Source: Sulfobacillus sp.
GTDB taxonomy: Bacteria > Bacillota > Sulfobacillia > Sulfobacillales > Sulfobacillaceae
Reading direction: 5' to 3'
DNA length: 47,291 nt
Assembly (NCBI GenBank): GCA_027309085.1
Contig: DAIDDL010000031.1
Location: 1-47,291 of the forward strand
The position numbers were made by a program, and so were the translations under genes. Of the stretch, positions 17,265 to 25,791 are shown piece after piece (the first letter of the stretch is position 1; every line of letters starts with the position of its first letter). The notes below the pieces were generated by a model. The model saw only the letters and a program-made list of their open reading frames with translations, ran no database searches and was not told the origin of the DNA.

Positions 17265-17292
17265 TTGGCAAGCGCGATCACAAAACTATGAT
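17265..17292 (+). promoter_or_regulatory. Sigma-A-type promoter for the dehydrogenase gene
   Basis: TTGGCA (17265-17270), a 16-base spacer and TATGAT (17287-17292). Each box matches the consensus at 5 of 6 positions. It lies 95 bases upstream of the start codon. Confidence 0.5.
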
Positions 17293-17386
17293 ATGGTGTT
17301 CTTCAAATGATGCAAGCGGGTGGCGGGGCGCCAATGCTGAGCGGCCAGCCACCCGCGTCCTAGACAATCAGGAAGGGGCGGCTATA

Positions 17387-18457
17387 ATGCAAAGGTTTGA
17401 TATTGCTGTGATCCCCGGAGACGGGATAGGTTTGGAAACGGTCCCGGCAGCGTGGCGTGTGCTGGAACTGGCGGGATCTCTTTCCGGACAGTTTTCCCTG
17501 CGCCCGCGGACTTTTGACTGGAGTTGCCGGTATTACCAGCAGCACGGAGTGATGATGCCCTCCGACGGACTGGAGATCCTCAAGGATTTCGACGCGATAT
17601 TTTTGGGAGCGGTCGGATTCCCGCCAGTGCCCGACCACGTTTCGCTGTGGGGCCTGCTGCTGCCTATCCGCCGTACCTTTGACCAGTATGTGAACCTTCG
17701 GCCCGTGAAACTGCTGCGGGGCATTAGCAGTCCGCTGTGTGGATATTCCGCCGGCGACATTGACTTTGTCGTGGTGCGGGAAAATACCGAAGGCGAATAT
17801 TCCAACAGTGGCGGCCGGCTTCGGGAAGGGACACCACAAGAGGTCGTCGTTCAGAACAGCGTATTCACGCGCTATGGCACGGAGAGAATTATCCGCTACG
17901 CCTTTGAATTGGCAAAGTCGTCCCGCCGGTCTCTCGCCTCCGCCACCAAATCCAACGGAATAAATTTCTCTATGCCATTCTGGGACGAGGTATTTCATGC
18001 GGTCGGACAGGATTACCCGGAAGTTCGGCAGGAGTTGTATCACATTGATGCCCTCTCCGCATATTTTGTGACTCGCCCCCAAAGCTTTGATGTGGTCGTC
18101 GGGTCCAATCTGTTTGGGGACATTCTGACCGATATTGGAGGGGCGATCCAGGGTAGCATCGGGATTGCCGCGGCAGCCAACATCAATCCCGAGCGAAAGT
18201 ATCCTTCGATGTTTGAGCCTGTGCACGGTTCAGCGCCAGATATTGCGGGCCAGGGCGTCGCCAATCCCATCGGGCAGATTTGGACGGCGAAGATGATGGT
18301 GGATTATCTCGGCTTCCCTGCCGTAGGTGCGCGGATCCTTGAGGCCATCGAGAACGCTCTGGACCATGGCCGGAAAACGGCCGATTTGGGCGGGACCGAC
18401 ACAACCGCATCCATGACCGGGGCAGTGATGGACGAACTCCGCCAGTTGCTTAGCTAG
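17387..18457 (+). CDS. Tartrate / D-malate dehydrogenase-type beta-decarboxylating enzyme
   Basis: A 356-residue NAD-dependent beta-decarboxylating dehydrogenase, related to isopropylmalate and isocitrate dehydrogenases. It has IPGDGIGLETVPAAW at the N-terminus, LPIRRTFDQYVNLRPVKLL, VVRENTEGEYSNSGGR, the metal aspartates in VGSNLFGDILTDIGG, and MFEPVHGSAPDIAGQG. The PDHVSLWGL segment before LPIRR and the NTEGEYSNSGGR loop are characteristic of the tartrate dehydrogenase/D-malate decarboxylase group (TtuC/DmlA) and not of LeuB. ATG 17387 has AGGAAGGGG upstream; in-frame codons back to 17048 are not translated in my view. It probably feeds tartrate or D-malate carbon into central metabolism. 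No leu genes are nearby. Confidence 0.85.
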   Translation: MQRFDIAVIPGDGIGLETVPAAWRVLELAGSLSGQFSLRPRTFDWSCRYYQQHGVMMPSDGLEILKDFDAIFLGAVGFPPVPDHVSLWGLLLPIRRTFDQYVNLRPVKLLRGISSPLCGYSAGDIDFVVVRENTEGEYSNSGGRLREGTPQEVVVQNSVFTRYGTERIIRYAFELAKSSRRSLASATKSNGINFSMPFWDEVFHAVGQDYPEVRQELYHIDALSAYFVTRPQSFDVVVGSNLFGDILTDIGGAIQGSIGIAAAANINPERKYPSMFEPVHGSAPDIAGQGVANPIGQIWTAKMMVDYLGFPAVGARILEAIENALDHGRKTADLGGTDTTASMTGAVMDELRQLLS

Positions 18458-18474
18458 AGCGCGGGGAGCCTGCG

Positions 18475-19764
18475 CTAATCGTGCAGCCCCCCCACGGATT
18501 TTGGCGCGGATGCCGCCCAGCCGCGATTCATCGTCGCCCACACCAGGAGCAGAGCTCCCACGAGGCGTACCGCTGCGGCAATTCCCGCCGCGAGCGGCAC
18601 CCCAGAAATATTGAGAGCCGCAATAGAAACGAGCGCCCCCAGCCCTCCCGCCAAGTTGGTCATGATGCCGTAGGCGCTGATTGCCATCAGGCGGGTAGAT
18701 TCTGGCACCACATCGAGAAGGCGCACAAACATCAGCAGGTTCATTCCGGCGCCAGCGATCCCCCCTAAAATATTCAAGAGGAGCACGTCACCCGTGGATG
18801 GCAACATCATGTATCCGACGGGCACCCCCGCGAGCAGCAACGCGGCAAATGGGACCAGGCGGGCCGTCGAAACAGGCTTTTGCAGACGCTTCCACAAGGG
18901 CAGTGCCAGCATGGTAGCGGCGCCGTTGGTGGCTGCCCATATCGCCATCCAGGCATTGGTGGCATGCAAGTCAGACACCTGGTAGCGCAGAGACACGGGC
19001 CAAAGGAAGATCCACCCAAAATAGAAAACTGCCCCACCGAATACAAATCGCCGGTACAATACATCTTTCCACAAAGCCCGCCATTCTTCATGCCACGTGG
19101 TGATGCGCGGGAGCGGGTAATTGCCTACCCGGAACCGGAGGTAGATGGCAACCTCCCCTACGCCTGCAGCCGCAGCGATCAGGTCCAGCACGCCGTAGGC
19201 GTGCACCCCCGGGGCATGGCCGATGGCCCACCCACCTAACAGCAGCGTGACAATGCCTATGGCATTCATCCCCCACTGGCGCCACATGACGGCTTGGGCC
19301 CGGCCAGACGCGGGAAGCACCTGGCCGAGCAGAGTCTGCCAGCCAATGACCGCCAAAGAGCCCGGCAGGTTCAGCACGATGACGGCTACTAAGAACAACA
19401 GGGCGGGATCGGCATTTTTTCCCCAAAAATCCACTGCCGCCAAAAGGACGAAGCCGAGACGGGCAGCGAGAAATAATTGTGCAGTGAATCGCTGGGGCTG
19501 CCGCGAACGCAGAAGCCATCCCGTGCCCACGGCAGCCGCGAGGGCCTGGGCGAGATACGGGACGGCGATCATGACGCCTAAAAAAAGGTTGGGAGCGCCC
19601 AGCCGGACAATGTTGATACCCAAATAAGGGCTGACCAGCCGCAGCTCCACGGCTTTCAGCAAGCCGTTCCAGACATTGACTTTCTGATTATGCCGGGCTT
19701 CAGCGCCAGCATAATCCCCCGTATCGGAATGCGCTGGGTTCTGCTTGTGACGTTTGAGCCACAT
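18475..19764 (-). CDS. MFS-type transporter
   Basis: A 429-residue polytopic membrane protein with about 10-12 hydrophobic segments starting near residue 45. After a polar N-terminus it reads KVNVWNGLLKAVELRLVSPYLG and later VIGWQTLLGQVLPASGRAQAVMW and LLDVVPESTRLMAISAYGIMTN, the repeated half-transporter pattern of MFS proteins that lack enzyme motifs. The substrate is unknown. ATG 19764 has GGAGGGG 5 bases upstream; a frame to 19875 is not favoured. It converges on the dehydrogenase gene with only 17 bases between the stops, so the two transcripts must overlap or end inside each other. Confidence 0.75.
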   Translation of the reverse strand: MWLKRHKQNPAHSDTGDYAGAEARHNQKVNVWNGLLKAVELRLVSPYLGINIVRLGAPNLFLGVMIAVPYLAQALAAAVGTGWLLRSRQPQRFTAQLFLAARLGFVLLAAVDFWGKNADPALLFLVAVIVLNLPGSLAVIGWQTLLGQVLPASGRAQAVMWRQWGMNAIGIVTLLLGGWAIGHAPGVHAYGVLDLIAAAAGVGEVAIYLRFRVGNYPLPRITTWHEEWRALWKDVLYRRFVFGGAVFYFGWIFLWPVSLRYQVSDLHATNAWMAIWAATNGAATMLALPLWKRLQKPVSTARLVPFAALLLAGVPVGYMMLPSTGDVLLLNILGGIAGAGMNLLMFVRLLDVVPESTRLMAISAYGIMTNLAGGLGALVSIAALNISGVPLAAGIAAAVRLVGALLLVWATMNRGWAASAPKSVGGLHD

Positions 19765-19949
19765 TGAAGCCCCTCCATTCCTCGTAGACCAGGCTACCCG
19801 CGCCGCTGGCGAAATGGCTCTCATTCCGGGCCATCCACCAGAGCCATTTCGTCCAAGCGCGGTTCTCATCATCAATAAAGACTATTCTAGCGGATATTCT
19901 CTGGAATATGGCACAAATTTTACCGGAATTACGGGTGAAAAAATCCCAT

Positions 19950-19968
19950 AAAAGGGGCTGGACGCCCC
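19950..19968 (-). terminator. Intrinsic terminator after the nucleoside hydrolase
   Basis: On the minus strand GGGGC, a 5-base loop and GCCCC are followed by TTTT and, a little further, a run of six T. It starts 24 bases after the stop of the gene at 19993. It is one of the few T-tailed terminators here. Confidence 0.5.
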
Positions 19969-19992
19969 CACGGGTCTTTGGGAGTGCCGGGG

Positions 19993-20898
19993 CTACTGAA
20001 AGCTGGCCCAGAGCCAGTCGAGGAATCCGTCCACGTTGACGGAGGAGGCGATGCGGCAAATGGGTCGGTCCGCAGGACCTTGGGCCACCACCACGGTGCC
20101 GCGCAGAGGGCCTTCCCGCACGACCGCAAGGGGCAGTTCGACCCATTCAAATAGGTCTGGGGCATCGACGGCGGCAATAGTCAGGACATCATCGACCGGA
20201 AACGCTCCCGGATCGCCCCCCTCTCCCTTGGCCTGCTCGCCATAAAACGTCAGCATTTCAAACAAGAGCTGTCCGACTCGGCCATAAGATTTGAAGCGCG
20301 CCACGTCGCGGAGAGGGAGAAGAGCCCGGTGGGCCACATTGATGCCGATCAGCTGAATGTTTTTGCCGTGGCGGAGAACGATATCGGCGGCATGGGGGTC
20401 GAGATAGACATTAAACTCCTCAAAACGGTCCACATGGGTGCCTGGCAATGCTCCAAACATGCAGGTGATGCTCTCCCATCTAGCGGCAATCTCCGGGTGG
20501 GCTAAAAATAGCACGGCGATGTTGGTCAAGGGCCCTGTGGCGATGAGGTGCAGCGGCTCCGTCTGCTGGTGAGCGTACGCAGCGATAGCAGTCCATGCCC
20601 TCTCCCGAGGCAGCGGAACGTGCGGGATATTTGGCGTCCCGCCAAGACCGGCCTCCCCATGAATGTCGGCTGCTTTGATGAGCGGGTAAAACATTGGCCG
20701 GGAAGCTCCCGCCAGGACGGGAACATCTTGACGTCCGGCAAGATCCAGCAAATAGCGGGCGTTCTGGTAGGTATCCGCCAGTTTCACATTGCCGCCCACT
20801 GTGGAGACTGTGACGACATCGAGCCGTCTGATGGCGATCATTAAGGCCAGCGCGTCGTCGATTCCCGGGTCCATATCAATAATCACGCGAGTCCGCAT
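19993..20898 (-). CDS. Inosine/uridine-preferring nucleoside hydrolase
   Basis: A 301-residue Ca-dependent nucleoside N-ribohydrolase. The calcium and ribose-binding motif DMDPGIDDALAL is at residues 9-20. TGPLTNIAVLF sits near 122-132, EFNVYLDPHAADIVL in the middle, and the C-terminal Asp of PVDDVLTIA completes the metal site. It releases bases from ribonucleosides for salvage. Which nucleoside is favoured cannot be read. The ATG at 20898 follows GAGAGGAAA at reasonable distance. The gene is separated from the CBS gene upstream by a hairpin, so it is probably its own unit. Confidence 0.9.
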   Translation of the reverse strand: MRTRVIIDMDPGIDDALALMIAIRRLDVVTVSTVGGNVKLADTYQNARYLLDLAGRQDVPVLAGASRPMFYPLIKAADIHGEAGLGGTPNIPHVPLPRERAWTAIAAYAHQQTEPLHLIATGPLTNIAVLFLAHPEIAARWESITCMFGALPGTHVDRFEEFNVYLDPHAADIVLRHGKNIQLIGINVAHRALLPLRDVARFKSYGRVGQLLFEMLTFYGEQAKGEGGDPGAFPVDDVLTIAAVDAPDLFEWVELPLAVVREGPLRGTVVVAQGPADRPICRIASSVNVDGFLDWLWASFQ

Positions 20899-20971
20899 CG
20901 AACGTTTTCCTCTCTCGCCCGCAGTTTTGCGGAGCGCTTGTTTCGGCTCCTGCTTCTGGCCGTTGTTGCGC

Positions 20972-21014
20972 GCAAAAAGCCGCCCACACCGACAGGGCTA
21001 TAGGCGGATTTTGC
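20972..21014 (-). terminator. Terminator-like hairpin after the CBS gene
   Basis: GCAAAA and CCGCC (20972-20983) pair with GGCGG and TTTTGC (21003-21014) around a 19-base loop. On the minus strand the stem ends in TTTTT, close to an intrinsic terminator. It lies 27 bases after the CBS stop. Confidence 0.45.
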
Positions 21015-21040
21015 ACGCGGCTAAGTCATGGCAAAAACAT

Positions 21041-21475
21041 CTACTGGACAGCGTTGGGCCGCTGGCTCGGTTCCGAAATATCTCCCAGGGCATGGCCGGA
21101 TTCGTGCGCAAAAATGTCAACCCGGGCCAGGTCGCCGATTGCCACGATGCCGACCAATTTCCCTTGATCGGTAACGGGCAGGCGGCGAATTTTCTTGTCG
21201 GCCATCATATCCGCCGCTTCTCTCGCATCGGTTTCAGGAGAGCAGGTCACGACTGGTGTGAACATAATGTCCTTGACGGGAGTGTTGGGACCTTTCCCGT
21301 CAGCGACCGCCTTGATGCTGATGTCCCGGTCGGTGATGATGCCGGTAACCTTGCTGCCCTCTACTACCGGGGTGCTTCCGCAGTGCATTTTTTTCATAAT
21401 TTGAGCGGCGTGCTCAATCGAATCCGTGGGCGACACGGTTGATACTTTGCTGGTCATAATGTCCTTTATCTTCAT
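21041..21475 (-). CDS. CBS-domain pair protein
   Basis: A 144-residue protein made only of two CBS domains: KIKDIMTSKVSTVSPTDSIEHAA...GSKVTGIITDRDI and VKDIMFTPVVTCSPETDAREAA...GKLVGIVAIGDLAR. Such stand-alone Bateman modules bind adenine nucleotides or related ligands and regulate partners; the partner here is unknown. The short tail after about residue 125 is polar. ATG 21475 has GGAGG 6 bases upstream. It lies 97 bases downstream of a sodium:solute symporter gene on the same strand, so it might be co-transcribed and could sense the energy state for that transporter (inference only). Confidence 0.88.
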   Translation of the reverse strand: MKIKDIMTSKVSTVSPTDSIEHAAQIMKKMHCGSTPVVEGSKVTGIITDRDISIKAVADGKGPNTPVKDIMFTPVVTCSPETDAREAADMMADKKIRRLPVTDQGKLVGIVAIGDLARVDIFAHESGHALGDISEPSQRPNAVQ

Positions 21476-21572
21476 GAAATTCCTCCTCATCAAGTGATAG
21501 GACTAGTATGGACTGGCCGGAAGGTTCGTATGCGCTGTCCTCATCAAGGCCACTGGTCCCGGGTGTGTGCGC

Positions 21573-23141
21573 TCATTTTGAAGATTCCTGGGTACCCTGC
21601 GCCAGGCAGGCTGCCCCCTCCTGGCCTGCTGCCAGCTGCCGTGTCAGAAACCATGTCAGCCCAAATGCCAGACAACTGGTGAGCAGAAGGGCTATGCCGC
21701 GAAATGCTGGCGGAACCCATGGGGCGCTGACGCTGTATCCCGTGACCGTGACGGTTGCCAGAAGCCATGCCGTGGCATGCGTCCACGGTTTAGTCTGCAG
21801 CCAGCGGCCCAGCGCCAGCACCAGAAATGTCGCAGCCTGGGCGGCCCACATGGGGTTGATATCTCTCACGAAATGGGTGGGAGAAAAGCCGGTGGCGGCA
21901 TTGAGCGCCAGCCCTACCCCCACCCCGCTGAGCATCGCGGCGATCACAGCGCTGCCGGAAAGTTCCTCGCCCCAAAGAATCAGGGCAACGGTCGGACCGA
22001 CAATCCCGGCGTTGCGCAGCGTCAACCCGAAGACCCTCCACCACGCCGTTTCTCCAGGCCGCCATAACGCAAAAGCCATCATCGCAGCCCCTTCCAGGAC
22101 TAGGGCCCACTGAGTCCAGCGCATGGGGACGCGGACGCTCACGACGTCCTTTCCGAGGCTCATGGCTCCGGAAAACAGCAAGGGTCCGCACCAGCTTAGA
22201 GCCATGGCCCAGATTCCCACACCGATGATGGGAATCTCCCAGGAATGGGCGCGTGTGACGATGAGATAGGCCAGTTGGGACAGACCGCCAGATATTTGGG
22301 GGGCGGCATGCAAGCGCATCTGCAGGCCAATCCAGGTGGACACCCCCGTCACAGCTAGGAGAACGCCAGTGGATAGCCAGACGATCTGCCGGGCTTGACG
22401 CGGACTGCGGGCCGCGGCCAGCATCTGGAATTCGGCCTGGGCCGAAAATACGTTGAGGAGGTTCATTCCAAACCATACCAGAATGGTCGCTAGACCGACC
22501 CCGCTCCAACTATGCAGGGAAGCCACCAGAGTCGCAGGCACAAGGCGGCTTCCGGCGGAAGATAGCTGAGTGTGGACAAGGGCGGCCGTGAGGCCCAAGG
22601 CTCCAAGCATCACCGCCAAATTGACTCCCTGGGTGGCCGCGAGGGATACGAGACCCGCAAACTGAATGTAGATGATGAGCACGATGGTGGTCAGTCCCAA
22701 ACTGAATGCCAGAGGCCATCCCCATAGGGCGCGGAAAAAGAGCGCGGCAAAGAGTGCATTGGACATTGCGAAAATAGGAAACGTCACCCCGATGATCACG
22801 CCGGACAGGCGTTGCACGCCCTTCCCAAACCCTTTGCCTAATAGATCGCTATTCGAGGTGTATCCCATCTTGCGAAAGAACGGCATGAGCAAGGCGACCG
22901 AAATGGATAGCAGCGCGACAGAAATGCCAAACCATACCGCCGAAATCCCCACTTCATAGCCCGTGTCGATTTCCACGACAATGCACGAAGAAGTCCATAA
23001 GGCGGTTACTAAAACAAAAGTGCTCCACCGCGACAGGCGGTTGCCGCCATTAAAGAATCCGGCAGCGCCTTGACGCCGCCGGGATGCATAACCCAAGCCC
23101 AGCATCAGTACCGTGTATCCGATGAGCGCAGTGGCAAGCAT
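21573..23141 (-). CDS. Sodium:solute symporter family protein
   Basis: A 522-residue membrane protein of the SSS family with about 13 hydrophobic helices. It has the N-terminal motif GYASRRRQGAAGFFNGGNRLS, which is the usual G-[RK]-x-FF-x-GGR-type start region. In the middle FGMNLLNVFSAQAEFQMLAAARSPRQARQ matches the family region around helix 6 to 7. The substrate (sugar, amino acid, acid or ion) cannot be read; lactate-block proximity is only suggestive. AGGAGGTGCGAT stands directly before the ATG at 23141. The upstream 60 bases are strongly AT-rich, fitting a promoter. Confidence 0.83.
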   Translation of the reverse strand: MLATALIGYTVLMLGLGYASRRRQGAAGFFNGGNRLSRWSTFVLVTALWTSSCIVVEIDTGYEVGISAVWFGISVALLSISVALLMPFFRKMGYTSNSDLLGKGFGKGVQRLSGVIIGVTFPIFAMSNALFAALFFRALWGWPLAFSLGLTTIVLIIYIQFAGLVSLAATQGVNLAVMLGALGLTAALVHTQLSSAGSRLVPATLVASLHSWSGVGLATILVWFGMNLLNVFSAQAEFQMLAAARSPRQARQIVWLSTGVLLAVTGVSTWIGLQMRLHAAPQISGGLSQLAYLIVTRAHSWEIPIIGVGIWAMALSWCGPLLFSGAMSLGKDVVSVRVPMRWTQWALVLEGAAMMAFALWRPGETAWWRVFGLTLRNAGIVGPTVALILWGEELSGSAVIAAMLSGVGVGLALNAATGFSPTHFVRDINPMWAAQAATFLVLALGRWLQTKPWTHATAWLLATVTVTGYSVSAPWVPPAFRGIALLLTSCLAFGLTWFLTRQLAAGQEGAACLAQGTQESSK

Positions 23142-23218
23142 ATCGCACCTCCTATACTAGTAATACTATATACTTACTCATATATTGGCTCTAAAATCAA
23201 GGGCAGCACGCGGGAGAT

Positions 23219-23254
23219 GCCGAATTTCTCCGGCGGGGCGCGGAGAAATTCGGC
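23219..23254. repeat. Perfect 14-base inverted repeat between divergent genes
   Basis: Arms 23219-23232 and 23241-23254 are exactly complementary with an 8-base GC-rich loop. Since the neighbouring genes both point away from it, it is not an ordinary terminator of a visible gene. It may be a regulatory site, a leader structure or the mark of a lost gene. Confidence 0.5.
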
Positions 23255-23353
23255 CGCCGTCTCGACTTTCACTGCTCGGTGCTATAAAATAACGCATATT
23301 GATGTCCGCTGCTTCTGTCGTTGTCCCTGTTCTGGTGGGGGAGATGATGCCTG

Positions 23354-23989
23354 GTGAATGATGATGAACGGGCGTGCATACGCAGCCGATTAGATCGCGC
23401 TATCCGGTTCAGTGTTAGGGATGCGGCAGGAATGTGGCCGCCCAAGAGGTTTTTCCGGCGCCAGCGCCGGTGGGCAGCGCGCAGTTTGACACTGCATCTT
23501 CAAGAGATTCTAGCGTCCGTCCATCCCCAGTGCATCGTCATCCGGCCCAATGCGAATTTGTGGGAGGGCTGGGTTGCGAACCCTCTGCCGGAAACGCCAG
23601 CCCAGTGGCGCTTTTTGATTGCTGCGCGCCTCGGGCATCTGCAGTGGGACAACCACCGCGAACAATGGGCGGTCCAGCCCCTGTGGTCTGTGCGGATGGT
23701 CTGCCGAGACCCTCAGATTGCCGCTACTGTTTATACCCCGAATGCCATTCAGACCATTAGGTGGAATGCTGAAGATCACGTCTGGAGTGAGGCTCCTGAC
23801 CAACCGTGGACAGGGGGCGCTGTCATATCCTCCCTGCAGCAGGCGGTTGCGGCTCAGTGGCTGGACCCCGCTTTTGTGCTGGACTGGCGGCACGGACGGT
23901 CGCGAACATGGCGACTGGCGGCATTTTTTGTCAGTCGGAGCCTTATGGTGGCTCTTGTTCTTCGCAGCGCCTTTCAGCGGGGCCTGTAA
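23354..23989 (+). CDS. Hypothetical protein with C-terminal membrane segment
   Basis: I do not recognise this 211-residue protein. The N-terminus is very basic (KRFFRRQRRWAARS), the middle part is rich in Trp and beta-type stretches (AATVYTPNAIQTIRWNAEDHVW), and residues about 185-205 form one hydrophobic segment, so it may be anchored in the membrane with a C-terminal tail. It starts with GTG at 23354, 10 bases after GGGGGAG. It lies directly before the relic of a group II intron, and the intron may have inserted behind this gene. Function unknown. Confidence 0.5.
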   Translation: MNDDERACIRSRLDRAIRFSVRDAAGMWPPKRFFRRQRRWAARSLTLHLQEILASVHPQCIVIRPNANLWEGWVANPLPETPAQWRFLIAARLGHLQWDNHREQWAVQPLWSVRMVCRDPQIAATVYTPNAIQTIRWNAEDHVWSEAPDQPWTGGAVISSLQQAVAAQWLDPAFVLDWRHGRSRTWRLAAFFVSRSLMVALVLRSAFQRGL

Positions 23990-23991
23990 GG

Positions 23992-24147
23992 GTGCACCGG
24001 AAGCGGTCGGTTAGGCTTCTCTGGAAGGCGAATCGGGCATTAATGCGACGGGCCAAACGGAAATACATGAAGATGAAGCACCACACCCGTCGGGCCCAAG
24101 ACTGGCTGGGTGGCGTGGCGCAACGCGAACCCCAAGTCCCCGAGTAA
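23992..24147 (+). pseudogene. C-terminal fragment of a group II intron reverse transcriptase/maturase
   Basis: The last about 50 codons of an intron-encoded protein. The reading KRKYMKMKHHTRRAQDWL followed by GGVAQREP matches the ending of LtrA-type maturases of bacterial class C introns (K-Y-x-x-L/M...RRA..WL...A...P). No RT domain motif, including YxDD, is left upstream; the upstream bases are the end of another gene. It is followed at 17 bases by an intron domain V-like sequence, in the expected order. A dead fragment, probably left by truncation. Confidence 0.55.
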
Positions 24148-24163
24148 GTTTGCGGCGAGCTAT

Positions 24164-24236
24164 GGGAGCCGACTGAGCTGGGAGGTTCACGTCCAGTTCC
24201 GGGAGAGACTCGGGCTGCGAGTCCCCGGGTCTAGTG
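24164..24236 (+). ncRNA. Group II intron domain V and VI relic
   Basis: The stretch 24164-24200 aligns position by position with the roughly 34-base domain V hairpin of bacterial introns: GAGCCG at the left, a central UGAG with a G-rich loop, then CACGU and a GUUC ending. It keeps a folded stem with a few mismatches. A second hairpin (GACTCGGG at 24207-24214 with CCCGGGTC ending at 24231) then fits domain VI, and the intron would end near 24235. Class C introns usually insert behind terminator hairpins. Confidence 0.5.
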
Positions 24237-24282
24237 GCTCTTCCATAGAGATCCATGAGTCACGAAAAACCTCCCGATCTTA

Positions 24283-24654
24283 TCAAGAAAGCGCAGGGAC
24301 TACTGTTTCAAGGATGTCGCGACAATGGCCACGGCATCCAAGCGCGACCACGGCAAATACCCCAGCAGCATGCGCAGCACCGCCAGCAATAGCCATCAAA
24401 GGGATCGACAAGACTAACAACCCCGAGAGCGAACCGGCGCCCGCCCTCCGCTCTTTGCGAAATCTCTGCAGAATCTGTCGGCGCTCATGGTGGGGGAGTT
24501 GTGCAAGATAGGCCGAGGCCTGCTCAGACGTGCACTGCGTATCATTGGGCATCAGGGCCGGAATTTGTTCCGCTGCATGTTCATCGTAATCGGGCCCCAA
24601 ATCCCGGCTGGCCTTCAAAATTGCGAGAATATCCTGATTGTTGGGTTGGTCCAC
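24283..24654 (-). CDS. Small membrane protein, unknown function
   Basis: A 123-residue protein I cannot identify. The first 60 residues are polar and acidic (ILKASRDLGPDYDEHAAEQ), then a helical LAQLPHHERRQILQRFRKERR stretch. One long hydrophobic segment (LSGLLVLSIPLMAIAGGAAHAAGVFAVVALG) follows, long enough for one or two membrane passes, and a short Cys-containing tail. The GTG at 24654 follows GGAG by 6 bases. An ATG-started frame to 24762 is less likely. It lies between the intron relic and the AbiV-like gene. Confidence 0.5.
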   Translation of the reverse strand: MDQPNNQDILAILKASRDLGPDYDEHAAEQIPALMPNDTQCTSEQASAYLAQLPHHERRQILQRFRKERRAGAGSLSGLLVLSIPLMAIAGGAAHAAGVFAVVALGCRGHCRDILETVVPALS

Positions 24655-25098
24655 ATGCTTCTCCTCCCTTTCCGTAGCGGATCTGCCCGATAAGCATTGC
24701 CTGTCTGAAAAAGGATGCCATGGACTGTTTCTCCGTGGCCGGTATTTCGCGCCGTTAGCCACCTCTCAATGATCCTGGTTTATGTGCCCTTCAGGGCCGT
24801 GGATGGGTTTCCATTCCGCCCCCCAATGGGATGCGCAGGCTCAAGGAATTCTGGGCGCATTGCGTGTGAAGGACCTCACCTACAAGCGAGCGCACGTGCA
24901 AAGCCCCAATCCTTTGACGAGCGATCGGCTACGGAACTTTGTTCTCTCCCGCGATGACAGAGGCGGGATTCGGACCTTGGGCGGTTGCCAGGTGGGTGTC
25001 TCCTGCGGATAACTACTCGGCACGCCGCCTCCTACCTCCAACTTCCGGTTTCACGGGTCTGGCAGCCCTGTTTTCTTGTTGCGGAGATTAGAAATGCT
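24655..25098. other. Non-coding stretch inside the accessory island
   Basis: About 440 bases with frames on both strands that contain no recognisable protein and no ribosome sites. I see no hairpin of note and no RNA gene. Confidence 0.3.
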
Positions 25099-25791
25099 TC
25101 ACGCGGTGGGGCCGGAAATCGCCGACTCGTGCACACGCACTAGAGTGGCAGCCAATAGCGACCATCCCACATAGGTCCGTACTTTCTGTTGGAGTACCGC
25201 GGTTCCACCGGACCGCGGTACGACGGGAGAGGGCATATTCATTCGGGCTGGCATACGCCGCAAGTTCACAGACTGGGAGGTTTTGCTGGAAATCGCCCGC
25301 CGCGTGAGGGCCATGTGCAGGCGGTACGGCGCAGGGGATCCGTCGAGAAATTTTCTCATCCAAACCATGACCATCTCGGTGACCGAGGGGTAACGCCGTA
25401 AAATATTGTGCACCCGCTCTTTAGGAAAATCCGCGACGCCCCTTGAGTTCCCCTCTGTCCGGAGCAAAAATGCATTCATCATAACCGCTGTTCCGGCCTG
25501 CACGGCCTGCAGGCGAATTTGGTGTCCATCCTCGGCGTTGGCATGGAGCACCGCATTCCAGGCTTTGGAGGGCACACTCACGCGCAACGTACCGGGATGG
25601 CTTGTGGCGACCCATTCCGTGCATAAAATAGCCCGTCCGGATTCTTCAAGGGACGCTACTGCCCAAAAAGCTGCATTCTGATATTCTTGGGTCCGGAGAT
25701 GAGACTCAGCTTCAAGAGAAAAGCGCAAAGAATCACGGGCAGCATTCATACGGTAGTTATTCAATGTCGATACAGCAATGTCGGCCATCAT
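25099..25791 (-). CDS. AbiV/HEPN-like protein (possible abortive infection)
   Basis: A 230-residue protein. Residues about 11-60 have the helical repeat of the AbiV family, with NAARDSLRFSLEAESHL, then QEYQNAAFWAVASLEESGRA, the pattern of N-x2-DA...Y..A..LA..ALEE.GK found in AbiV and HEPN-like proteins. The rest is basic with a C-terminal hydrophobic end (VGWSLLAATLV). AbiV in lactococci stops phage translation. A defence role here is an inference from family likeness and from its place beside the MutS-like pair. ATG 25791 has GGGGGA 6 bases upstream. A bulged 12-base inverted repeat lies in its coding part (25194-25221). Confidence 0.5.
   Translation of the reverse strand: MMADIAVSTLNNYRMNAARDSLRFSLEAESHLRTQEYQNAAFWAVASLEESGRAILCTEWVATSHPGTLRVSVPSKAWNAVLHANAEDGHQIRLQAVQAGTAVMMNAFLLRTEGNSRGVADFPKERVHNILRRYPSVTEMVMVWMRKFLDGSPAPYRLHMALTRRAISSKTSQSVNLRRMPARMNMPSPVVPRSGGTAVLQQKVRTYVGWSLLAATLVRVHESAISGPTA

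Noticed and set aside
17360-18226. 288-codon minus-strand frame
   Set aside because: Shadow of the tartrate/malate dehydrogenase gene.
24782-25012. Frame containing an RGGIRTLGG segment
   Set aside because: No start signal and no relation to a known protein; chance.
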